7,822 nt of DNA from an uncultured Rhodospirillales bacterium. Lineage in GTDB: Bacteria; Pseudomonadota; Alphaproteobacteria; Rhodospirillales; Defluviicoccaceae. This document shows positions 1-6,852 of this stretch, in pieces. Below the pieces are notes generated by a model. The model ran no database searches and was not told where the DNA came from. It saw only the letters and a program-made list of their open reading frames with translations. The position numbers and the translations under genes are program-made. Position 1 is the first letter of the stretch, and each line of letters begins with the position of its first letter. The DNA is taken from NCBI GenBank assembly GCA_937127205.1, contig CAKZLS010000343.1, forward strand, positions 1-7,822, given 5' to 3'.

Positions 1-248
1 CCAAGCCCGCAGTCACCATGAAGCACCAGCGCCCCGAACCCGCCCGGCCCATCATCACCCGCCATCGAACACGCCGCCGTATACGCCAGCCGGTTCGAAT
101 CACCAACAACGAAGTCTTCCAGCCGATACCGCGCCGCGGTCTCTCGACGCCAACGCCCGCCAGATCGGCCATCAGCACCCCCCGCCGCATGCGTCCGACC
201 TCCCGCCAAACCATCCGCGCCCGCGTCATGTTCCACACCCCCGGGCAT
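1..248 (-). CDS. dnaA: DnaA-type replication initiator, N-terminal fragment (runs off window)
   Basis: The minus-strand frame reads RYRLEDFVVGDSNRLAYTAA, then GALVLHGDCGLG up to the edge. This matches the start of the DnaA AAA+ domain (domain III), where family members read FxNFVxGxSNxLAxAAA followed by the Walker A stretch GGxGLGKTHL. The fragment stops just before the Walker A lysine. DnaA binds ATP and origin boxes and opens the replication origin. The roughly 40 residues before the domain are Gly/Ala/Asp/Arg-rich, and no domain I is visible. The start is uncertain: ATG at 248, GTG at 236 and TTG at 209 are all in frame, with no convincing ribosome site. The first two would overlap the divergent DUF456 gene, and only TTG 209 avoids overlap. 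The frame stays open well beyond 248, but there it encodes only acidic and Gly residues, the antisense of DUF456 codons in register. Family assignment is fairly firm; whether this is canonical DnaA or a shortened paralogue is open. Confidence 0.8.
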   Translation of the reverse strand, partial: MPGGVEHDAGADGLAGGRTHAAGGADGRSGGRWRRETAARYRLEDFVVGDSNRLAYTAACSMAGDDGPGGFGALVLHGDCGL

Positions 249-782
249 ACTCCCGGCCGCCGCGGTCCCGATCCACCCGCCATCACCCTCCCCATCCTCA
301 ACATCCTCGGCGCCGTCGTCACCTTCGTCGGCCTCCCGGGCCATTGGGCCATCATCGCCCTCGCCCTCATCGTCCAACTCTGGCGCGACCAATTCTCTTG
401 GTGGACCATCGCCGCCGCCATCGTCGTCGCCGCCATCGCCGAACTCGTCGAGTTCCTCGCCGGCGCCGCCGGCGCCAAAATGGCCGGCTCCTCCAAACGC
501 GCCGCATGGGCCGCCATCGCCGGCGGACTCCTCGGCGCACTCGTCGGAACATTCGCCCTCGCCTTCATCCCACTCCTCGGCACCGTCATCGGCGCAGCAC
601 TCGGCGCCGCCGTCGCCGCCATCGCCTTCGAATTCACGCTCATCGACCGAAGACAACTCGCCCACCTCTCCAAACTCGGCGCCGCCACCGCCGTCTCACG
701 CTTCGTCGCACTCCTCCTCAAAGGCATACTCGCCTCATTCATCGCCCTCATGCTCACCATCGACGCCTTCCTCGGCGCATGA
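228..782 (+). CDS. DUF456-type small integral membrane protein
   Basis: This is a 184-residue hydrophobic protein whose function is not known. It shows the DUF456 pattern. A first membrane segment (about residues 20-47) contains the GLPGHW turn typical of the family. A second lies at about 50-73 and leads into the Gly-rich GAAGAKMAGSSK block. A third Gly/Ala-rich span covers about 82-126, and a last helix with a conserved-looking LLLKG lies near the C-terminus. A longer frame opens at 18, but its first 70 residues are Arg/Pro-rich and lie antisense to dnaA, so ATG 228 was chosen; no better start exists before the first helix. No clear ribosome site is seen. Codons end overwhelmingly in C, as in nuoG, suggesting a resident gene. 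The family call is good; the exact N-terminus is less certain. Confidence 0.75.
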   Translation: MFHTPGHTPGRRGPDPPAITLPILNILGAVVTFVGLPGHWAIIALALIVQLWRDQFSWWTIAAAIVVAAIAELVEFLAGAAGAKMAGSSKRAAWAAIAGGLLGALVGTFALAFIPLLGTVIGAALGAAVAAIAFEFTLIDRRQLAHLSKLGAATAVSRFVALLLKGILASFIALMLTIDAFLGA

Positions 783-925
783 CGCTGCCGCGGTTCGGAA
801 ATGGACCGCTGGAACGACCGCTCTCGACGATACTTAACGGAGTTGATGGTTTGCTATGCATTCCTCCGCGTTCGTACACTACCTGCCTTGTCTCTTGATC
901 TCCGACGGACATTCGCGAGCGCAGC
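783..925. other. Intergenic gap before the AAA_13 ATPase gene
   Basis: This 143-base gap separates the DUF456 stop from the ATPase start. It must hold the ATPase promoter unless that gene is read through from upstream. I see no strong terminator hairpin (only a weak GCGGT...ACCGC pair near 790-813), no DnaA box of the TTATCCACA type despite the nearby dnaA fragment, and no convincing -35/-10 pair. CTTAAC followed 16 bases later by TATGCA, near 834-861, is the nearest candidate and is poor. Confidence 0.4.
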
Positions 926-3586
926 ATGACAGATCCAACGGACAGTGATCGCTCCGTTTCGGCCTACCAGTTCATTTTCGACAGTTCACGCGGTTGGTCC
1001 GAGTGGAAACGCGACGCGCTCCGCAGGATCGTGCGTAACAAAGCTCTCACTGAACAGGACCGGCACCAGGTGCTGTCGCTCGCATTAGCGCACCACGGCC
1101 TCGCGACTGCCGACCCATCGAACTCCCTTCAGGCGATACCTCTCGCGCAGTCCGACTTCCCGGACAGAACCGTGGCGTCCGACGACGTGCATCTCGTAGG
1201 GATTGCGAACGTCGAAAACGTCAACCGTCTCGCACCAGGCCAGGTATTGCCTTTCGGCCCGTCCCCGGGACTCACGGTTATCTTCGGCCACAACGGCAGC
1301 GGAAAATCGGGCTACGCGCGGATCTTGAAGCAGGTGTGCCGCGTCCGCGGGCGGCCCGAACAAATTCTTCCGGATGTCATCGACGGCGGCTCCAATGACA
1401 AAGCGACTGCCACCATCCAATGGGACATGGGCGGCGAGGAGCGCACCGATCAGTGGACCGATGGAACGCCGTGCTCCCCCGAACTCTCGCGAGTATTCGT
1501 CTTCGACTCGCACTCCGCGAAGGACCACGTCGAACGAGACGACGCCGCGTGCTTCAAGCCCGACGGGCTCGACGTGATTCCCTCGCTCGTTGTGCTCTTG
1601 AATTGGATCAAGAAGGAAGGGCTCAAGCCGGAGATTGACAAGATCGACAAGGACCACACGCGTCTAGTCACGTCATCGCCCGAAAACGCCGAGCTACGCG
1701 AACTCCTCGCCGACCTCCCGAAGTTCGACGAAGACGAGATCCGGCGCCGCGCAGCGTTCTGCGACGAGGATCAACGACGCTTGCACAAACTTGAATCCTC
1801 GTTGCGCAATCCAAAGGCCGCCGCAGCGTCGGCGCGAGCCGCCGCTGACCGCGTGCGCGCGTGCCGCGACGCCATCAGATCGTGGCTCGAACGATACGGT
1901 CCCTCTACTGGCGATCGAGTCGGAGATGCCGTTCGACGAGTCATCGTCGCGCGCGAAGCCGCGCAACACGCCCGAGGGCTCGCAGCATCCGCCGACTATC
2001 TCCCCGGGACGGGCGGCGAGGCATGGCGGATACTCTGGGACGCCGCCCGCGAGTTCTCGCGCGTTGCGTATCAATCAGAAGAGTTCCCGGCGTTGGATCA
2101 AGACAGGGTCTGCGTCCTGTGTCAGCAGAGACTCGACGAGCACGCGCGGGTCCGCTTCCGCGATTTCGACGACTTCGTCTCGGACAAACTTCGTGCTTCG
2201 CTGGAACAGGCCGAGGCCGCGCTGGCCAAAGTCGCCGAGGAACTCCGGATAGCCCCCCGCCTGACCGAACAAGTCGAACGAGCGGCCGCCGATCTGAATG
2301 CTCTGAGACCGACGCTCGGCGACGCCGTAAAGTCGTTCGCCCAGTCGGCTGACGCGTGGACTGAACGTCTCAAGCAGTGTTGCACCCAAAACGAGCTCCC
2401 CGAAGGCGATTCGCCGGCCGAACCCGACACTAATGAACTGGATGGCATCGTTGACGAATTGGAGAATCAGACGGCTTCTGCCGCTGCCGCCGCGCGACAG
2501 CCCGAGCTGGCCACCCTTCATCGCGAGATCGAGGCGCTGAAATACAAAGCGTGGTTGAGCGATAACCAAGAGCAATTGATTCAGATCCACCAACGCATGC
2601 TTCGCAAGCAGCGTCTCGAAGCCTGTCTGCAAGAATGCGACACTCGAGCGATCACCCGGCTGAGCGGTGAGCTTGAAAGCCGTTTGCTATCAGACCGCTT
2701 CCGCACTGCCTTTGACAGAGAAGTCCGCGCCCTCTTTGGCAAGTCGGTGCCTTTCGCATTGATGGATGCCAATGCGCAGGGCGAGAAGAAATTTGGGGTT
2801 CGAGTCGCAGGAAACAAAGGTCGCAGCGTGAAGGGCGTCGCAAGTGAAGGGGAGGCGCGCGCCCTGGCCATCGCGCTTTTCTTTTCGGAATTGAGTTTGG
2901 CTTCGGATCAATCCGCTTTGATTTTCGACGACCCCGTTTCGTCGCTCGACCATGCCTGCAGACGAAAGGTCGCGGCACGCCTTGCCGATGAAGGGTTGCG
3001 GCGGCAAGTCATCGTTCTGACGCACAACGCGGGTTTTTTGCGCGATCTAGAGGCGGAAGCGACCGGGCACGGAACGCTGGTGCGCGCCGTACAACTTGAC
3101 CGACTGGGCACGCGGCCAGGTCGCGTAACGACTGGTTGGCCATGGGATCACGCGAATTGGAAACAGCGAGCGAAGCAACTCCGGGAAGAGATCGATCGCG
3201 CTCGACGATTACGCGATAGGGCAGGCGAAAGTGAGTACAGAGAACATGCGGCACGCTTGGCGGCTCACTTTCGCAGCGCTTGCGAGCGAGCAATTGAGAG
3301 CTGTCTCTTTGCTCGCATCATTGAACGCTACAGCGGCGAAGTGCAAGCATCGAAGCTGTGGGAAATGTTGTCCGTTCAGGAGCACCATTGGCAATTGATT
3401 AGCGACATCTACCGCCAGTGCTGCGATCTGATCGACGCCCACGATAAGGCGGACCATGCGCCCGTCAACCCGGAAGAACCCGAGACATTCGAGAGGTGGC
3501 TTGAGAGCATGCAGAAGTTGCACGAAGAAATTTCGGCTGCTCGCGAAGAAAAGCGAAAAGCACGCAAGGAACGCTTGAACGCCTAA
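926..3586 (+). CDS. SMC/RecN-like AAA_13 ATPase with zinc-hook CxxC, RloC-like
   Basis: An 886-residue protein. Residues 24-35 (WSEWKRDALRRI) form an N-terminal block I associate with large AAA_13 ATPases. Walker A is GHNGSGKS at 121-128. A long, partly helical middle (about 255-600) is interrupted by CVLC at 396-399, a likely zinc hook. The second ATPase half has a signature-like SEGEARAL (640-647, replacing LSGGQ), Walker B ALIFDD (664-669), D-loop SSLD (672-675) and the H-loop His700 in VIVLTHN. This split ATPase with a hook is the layout of RloC, a stress-triggered anticodon nuclease, and of DNA-repair SMC-like proteins. The C-terminal 175 residues contain Arg783-x3-Glu787 and His820/His821, a spacing reminiscent of the PrrC/RloC nuclease triad; His839 and His844 follow. 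Nuclease function is only an inference; a nuclease-free DNA-sensing ATPase is equally possible. It starts 143 bases after the DUF456 gene with a weak ribosome site and ends 4 bases from the convergent nuoG stop. Codon use is more mixed than in nuoG. Confidence 0.85.
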   Translation: MTDPTDSDRSVSAYQFIFDSSRGWSEWKRDALRRIVRNKALTEQDRHQVLSLALAHHGLATADPSNSLQAIPLAQSDFPDRTVASDDVHLVGIANVENVNRLAPGQVLPFGPSPGLTVIFGHNGSGKSGYARILKQVCRVRGRPEQILPDVIDGGSNDKATATIQWDMGGEERTDQWTDGTPCSPELSRVFVFDSHSAKDHVERDDAACFKPDGLDVIPSLVVLLNWIKKEGLKPEIDKIDKDHTRLVTSSPENAELRELLADLPKFDEDEIRRRAAFCDEDQRRLHKLESSLRNPKAAAASARAAADRVRACRDAIRSWLERYGPSTGDRVGDAVRRVIVAREAAQHARGLAASADYLPGTGGEAWRILWDAAREFSRVAYQSEEFPALDQDRVCVLCQQRLDEHARVRFRDFDDFVSDKLRASLEQAEAALAKVAEELRIAPRLTEQVERAAADLNALRPTLGDAVKSFAQSADAWTERLKQCCTQNELPEGDSPAEPDTNELDGIVDELENQTASAAAAARQPELATLHREIEALKYKAWLSDNQEQLIQIHQRMLRKQRLEACLQECDTRAITRLSGELESRLLSDRFRTAFDREVRALFGKSVPFALMDANAQGEKKFGVRVAGNKGRSVKGVASEGEARALAIALFFSELSLASDQSALIFDDPVSSLDHACRRKVAARLADEGLRRQVIVLTHNAGFLRDLEAEATGHGTLVRAVQLDRLGTRPGRVTTGWPWDHANWKQRAKQLREEIDRARRLRDRAGESEYREHAARLAAHFRSACERAIESCLFARIIERYSGEVQASKLWEMLSVQEHHWQLISDIYRQCCDLIDAHDKADHAPVNPEEPETFERWLESMQKLHEEISAAREEKRKARKERLNA

Positions 3587-3590
3587 CCTC

Positions 3591-5312
3591 TCAAAGCTCC
3601 ACCACCGCCATATCGCTCTCAACCTCGCTCGAATAGCTCACCTGTTCCACCTCGTCCACCATCGCTCGCAGGTTCAGGTTCGCGCTCGCCATCTTCTGCC
3701 GCACCATCGCCGCGTTGAAACGCTCACCGATCGGCGCCGCCACTTCCATCGCCTCCGGCACCTGCCCCGGCTGCGCCTCCGGATACCAACGCACCGTCTC
3801 CGCAACGTCCCCAGGCGTCACCTCACCGTCCAGAATCGCGATCAGGTCCAACCCGATCTGCGACTCCGTCCGGCTCACCCCGATCGTCGGGATCGCCTGC
3901 TCGAACGCCTGCAACTTGTTGTCCACGTTCTCGAACGTCCCCGCCTTCTCAACCCACGTCGACGCCGGCAGCACCACCTCCGCCATCTCCGTCAATCGGT
4001 TCGGCAGCGTGTCGATCAGCACGATCGCCTTCCCCTCCGCCGCGTGCGCCAACTCCTCCGTCACCCACTCGCTCGGATAGTTCCCCGTCGCCACGAACCC
4101 CTGAAACTCCGTCGAATCGAGACGACCCAAAAACTCCTCGTAACTCGGCACCGCCCCGCCCGTCATCGCCTCCAGCACGCGACGCACGCCCCGCGCGTTC
4201 GGCGCCTTCTCCGCACGAACCGTGTACCCGCCCGGGAACGCCTTGTCCTCGCCCTCCCGCGGCACCGGCCCCACCGCAAACACCGCCTCCTCGTCCAAAC
4301 GCCGCACCGCCTCCACCAACAAAAACGCGTCCTCGCACGTCAACATCGGCGACACCATCACCGCAAGGTGCTTGCCCTCCAACTTGCCGATCGTCTCCCG
4401 ATACGCGCGACCCCAGTCCACCTCCTGCTGCTTCCCGAACGCCCGGTCCAGCGGCTGCGTGATCCGATCCTCACGGTGCACGAACTTGTACCCGTACCGG
4501 ATCTCGTCGCTGATCCACCACTTGTTCACCGCCATGTTCTCACGCGGCTTGATCCGGTACACCTTCCCCTTGTTGTGCTCGATCCAGATGTTGTCGCCCT
4601 GCGACGTAATCCCATCGATGCTCGGCGTGCTCTTCAAAAACCACACCCGCTGCGTGAACAAGAAGTCCTTGTCCAGCAGCGCCCCCACCGGGCACAGGTC
4701 GATCACGTTCGCCGACAGCTCGTTGTCGAGCGCCATGCCCGGGAAGATGTCGATCTCCTCCTGGTTCCCACGCCCCTCCACGATCAGCTCGCTCGTCCCC
4801 GTCACCTCCCGCGTGAAACGCACGCAACGCGAGCACATGATGCACCGATCCGAATACAGCAGCACGTGCCGCCCCAGGTTCTTCTTCGGCTGCTTGACCT
4901 TCGTCTCCTCGAATCGCGAAACCCCGCGCCCATACTCGTAGCTGTAGTCCTGCAGGAAACACTCGCCCGACTGGTCGCACACCGGGCAGTCCAGCGGATG
5001 GTTGATCAGCAGGTACTCCATCACCGACTTCTGATTCGCGATCGCCTTCGGGCTCGTGGTGTAGACCACCTGCCCGTCCGCCGCCGGCGTCTGGCACGTC
5101 GGCAGCAGCTTCGGGATCGCCTCCAGCTTGTGGTCGTTCCGCGGGTTCGGCGCCCACACCTCCGCCAAACAAATCCGACAGCTCGCCACAATCGACAACC
5201 CGTCGTGGTAGCAGTACTGCGGGATCTCGATCCCGTGCGCGTTCGCCACCTGCAGGATCGTCTTCCCCTGCTCGAAATCGCAACGCTTCCCGTCGATCGT
5301 GATGCTCGGCAT
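3591..5312 (-). CDS. nuoG: NADH-quinone oxidoreductase chain G (complex I)
   Basis: A 573-residue iron-sulfur subunit of the peripheral arm of respiratory complex I, passing electrons from the NuoEF side toward quinone. The N-terminal 2Fe-2S domain has Cys34, Cys45, Cys48 and Cys73. The next cluster has His105, Cys109, Cys112 and Cys118 (HPLDCPVC...C), and the following 4Fe-4S site has Cys157, Cys160, Cys163 and Cys207. A molybdopterin-oxidoreductase-like domain follows and keeps ATGNYPSEW (408-416) and VVLPASTWVEKAGTFEN (446-462). The extra CxxCxxxC (cluster N7) found in E. coli and Thermus chain G is absent, and the protein is shorter than most bacterial chains (roughly 700-900), because the C-terminal domain is reduced. 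The start at 5312 is supported by AGGG seven bases upstream and by the family N-terminus; an upstream in-frame ATG at 5369 would add an unlikely 19 residues. It stands alone: the neighbour upstream diverges and the one downstream converges, so it needs its own promoter in 5313-5521. Confidence 0.96.
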   Translation of the reverse strand: MPSITIDGKRCDFEQGKTILQVANAHGIEIPQYCYHDGLSIVASCRICLAEVWAPNPRNDHKLEAIPKLLPTCQTPAADGQVVYTTSPKAIANQKSVMEYLLINHPLDCPVCDQSGECFLQDYSYEYGRGVSRFEETKVKQPKKNLGRHVLLYSDRCIMCSRCVRFTREVTGTSELIVEGRGNQEEIDIFPGMALDNELSANVIDLCPVGALLDKDFLFTQRVWFLKSTPSIDGITSQGDNIWIEHNKGKVYRIKPRENMAVNKWWISDEIRYGYKFVHREDRITQPLDRAFGKQQEVDWGRAYRETIGKLEGKHLAVMVSPMLTCEDAFLLVEAVRRLDEEAVFAVGPVPREGEDKAFPGGYTVRAEKAPNARGVRRVLEAMTGGAVPSYEEFLGRLDSTEFQGFVATGNYPSEWVTEELAHAAEGKAIVLIDTLPNRLTEMAEVVLPASTWVEKAGTFENVDNKLQAFEQAIPTIGVSRTESQIGLDLIAILDGEVTPGDVAETVRWYPEAQPGQVPEAMEVAAPIGERFNAAMVRQKMASANLNLRAMVDEVEQVSYSSEVESDMAVVEL

Positions 5313-5319
5313 GGACACA

Positions 5320-5323
5320 CCCT
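5320..5323 (-). promoter_or_regulatory. Ribosome binding site of nuoG
   Basis: The minus strand reads AGGG seven bases before the ATG at 5312. It supports this start over the upstream in-frame ATG at 5369. Confidence 0.5.
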
Positions 5324-5467
5324 GAACTGAGACCGGACAAACACCGCCCAAAGACGCGGCCCACACCACGCCCCACCGCAGACCGCCACGGACCCCAATG
5401 GTAGCGGTTCACGCCGACCAAGCCCGTCCACCCGGTCAATCCACTCCGGGACGTGGCTGGGGACCCC

Positions 5468-5497
5468 TTGGCTTTGAATCGGGGACTCCGATACACT
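5468..5497 (+). promoter_or_regulatory. Candidate sigma-70-type promoter of the Ntn-hydrolase gene
   Basis: TTGGCT (5468-5473) and TACACT (5492-5497) each match four of six consensus bases and are 18 bases apart. Transcription would start near 5504, leaving a leader of about 18 bases that contains the ribosome site. A perfect 5-base inverted repeat, ATCGG-GGACT-CCGAT (5478-5492), fills the spacer and touches the -10, so a repressor could sit there. Planctomycete promoters are poorly characterised, so this is a candidate only. Confidence 0.35.
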
Positions 5498-5507
5498 ACT
5501 GCGCTTC

Positions 5508-5513
5508 AGGAGA
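5508..5513 (+). promoter_or_regulatory. Strong Shine-Dalgarno setting the start of the Ntn-hydrolase gene
   Basis: AGGAGA lies eight bases before ATG 5522. It is the best ribosome site in the window. It selects ATG 5522 over the in-frame ATG at 5453, which matters because only the shorter form places a threonine directly after the initiator methionine. Confidence 0.75.
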
Positions 5514-5521
5514 CGCAGATC

Positions 5522-6817
5522 ATGACCGCTGAGATCGTCGTTGCAAACCCGCTTGGAGTCGCCCTCGCCGCTGACAGTGCAGCTACGATCGAACACGCAC
5601 ACGGACAGAAAGTTTACAACTCTGCCAACAAGCTGTTCCGTCTTTCCCACGCCCAGCCCGTAGGCTTGATGATCTACAATGCCGCTGCGATATCGGGCGT
5701 TCCTTGGGAGACGCTCATAAAGGAATACCGTCAGAAATACGGCGATTATCGCTTTGGTACCTTGCAAGAGCACGCGGAAGATTTCCTGGCTTTTGTAGAG
5801 GAGCATTCACATCTCCCCAGCTCGACTTTAGATGAGTTCTACTCAGAGCTGGGTGGGATCGCTCTACATGCGAAACAGCTGTTGATCGATTGGGCAGCGG
5901 AAACATTCAAGGTCTCGTCGGCCGAGATCGAGGCCAGACAAGCGTCAAAGCGATTATTAGAGATTTTAGAGGATTGTAAGTCACAGTTTCAAAGGTGTCC
6001 GCTATTTGAGTCTGCGAAGCCGCATTGGCGATTTGGCGAAATCAAGTCGGCCCGCTTCAAGAGGGTGGTCTCCGACATTGCGGGCAGCGTGTTCACCGAC
6101 GACTTGGTGTCTAGTGCGGTCGTAAGGACGCTCGTCGAGATCGCCCATGAGATGGCAATCCGCCATACTCCATCCAGTGGCTTTACGGGGATCGTGTTCG
6201 CAGGCTTCGGTGCGACGGATCTATTCCCGACGCTGGTCGATGTACACGTTCGGTCGCGAGTGGGAGAGTTTCTCCGGTTGCGTCGAAGGAGTTCCAGCCA
6301 ACTCTCTCGGAATCACAACGCAGTAATCGCACCGTTTGCGCAAGATGACATCGTTCGGCATTGGATGGAAGGTGTGCATCCGCGTTACCGAGACGAAGCG
6401 AGCGCGCGAATCAAGCGGATGGTATCGAGTTTATCTGATGTGGTCGTCAGTGAGTTGGCGAACAGTAGTTTTGCGCAAGCCTCTGCGTTCCGCGCTGCAT
6501 TAGAAAAAGCGGGGCAGTCTCTTCTTGATCATGCCGAGCGGGACATGCAGGAGTGGCAGCAGAATCAGATGACCCAGCCTATCTTGGATGCTGTCCAGTA
6601 TTTGCCAATAGATGAATTGGCTGGGCTTGCAGAATCGCTTGTGAAAACGACCGCGCTTCGTCGCCGAATCTCAATGGATATCGAAACGGTTGGCGGTGCT
6701 GTCGATGTCGCGGTAATCACAAAGGGTGATGGATTCATCTGGATGAATCGGAAGCATTATTTTGATCGTAACATGAACCCTCATTTTTTTGAACGATCGT
6801 CTTGCGGTCGTGAGTAG
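5522..6817 (+). CDS. Proteasome/HslV-like Ntn hydrolase, large stand-alone form
   Basis: A 431-residue protein. Its N-terminus, MTAEIVVANPLGVALAADSA, follows the proteasome beta/HslV pattern. Thr2 would be exposed after Met removal as the nucleophile. Asp18 falls exactly at the proteasome Asp17 position, and Lys37 in SANKLFRL matches Lys33 allowing a three-residue insertion. VGLMIYNAAAISG (47-59) resembles the strand and turn around proteasome Gly47. After a helical insertion (about 75-215), GFTGIVFAGFGATDLFPTL (220-238) resembles the second-half proteasome strand reading aGxDxxGPxLY. A C-terminal block, ETVGGAVDVAVITKGDGFIW (388-407) followed by RKHYF (410-414), looks strongly constrained; I recall it from uncharacterised bacterial homologues but cannot check that here. 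Peptidase or amidase activity is an inference, and no substrate is known. The protein is about twice the size of HslV, and no ATPase unfoldase gene adjoins it. No signal peptide is seen, so it is probably cytoplasmic. It is likely co-transcribed with the 66-residue gene 35 bases downstream. Base use is more A/T-rich than in nuoG, suggesting transfer. Confidence 0.8.
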   Translation: MTAEIVVANPLGVALAADSAATIEHAHGQKVYNSANKLFRLSHAQPVGLMIYNAAAISGVPWETLIKEYRQKYGDYRFGTLQEHAEDFLAFVEEHSHLPSSTLDEFYSELGGIALHAKQLLIDWAAETFKVSSAEIEARQASKRLLEILEDCKSQFQRCPLFESAKPHWRFGEIKSARFKRVVSDIAGSVFTDDLVSSAVVRTLVEIAHEMAIRHTPSSGFTGIVFAGFGATDLFPTLVDVHVRSRVGEFLRLRRRSSSQLSRNHNAVIAPFAQDDIVRHWMEGVHPRYRDEASARIKRMVSSLSDVVVSELANSSFAQASAFRAALEKAGQSLLDHAERDMQEWQQNQMTQPILDAVQYLPIDELAGLAESLVKTTALRRRISMDIETVGGAVDVAVITKGDGFIWMNRKHYFDRNMNPHFFERSSCGRE

Positions 6818-6852
6818 CTTGGCAATTGCTGCCCTGTGGAGAAAGAACTGCG

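Noticed and set aside
18..227. N-terminal extension of the DUF456 frame from ATG 18
   Set aside because: The 70 residues are Arg/Pro-rich with no family resemblance and lie antisense to the clear DnaA reading frame.
249..693. Continuation of the open DnaA frame upstream of 248, which could supply domain I
   Set aside because: It is in exact codon register with DUF456 on the other strand, so C-ending hydrophobic codons give Asp/Glu/Gly runs and few stops. The translation is acidic low complexity with no domain I features.
1085..1657. Minus-strand frame of 190 codons inside the ATPase gene
   Set aside because: It overlaps the conserved Walker A region of the real gene and shows no domain of its own.
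3913..3930. TTGTCCACG, near a DnaA box
   Set aside because: A single imperfect match inside nuoG coding sequence, with no cluster of boxes or AT-rich region, so there is no case for an origin here.
4044..5330. Long plus-strand frame of 428 codons across nuoG
   Set aside because: Arg/His/Leu-rich translation antisense to a certain gene; a shadow of its codon bias.
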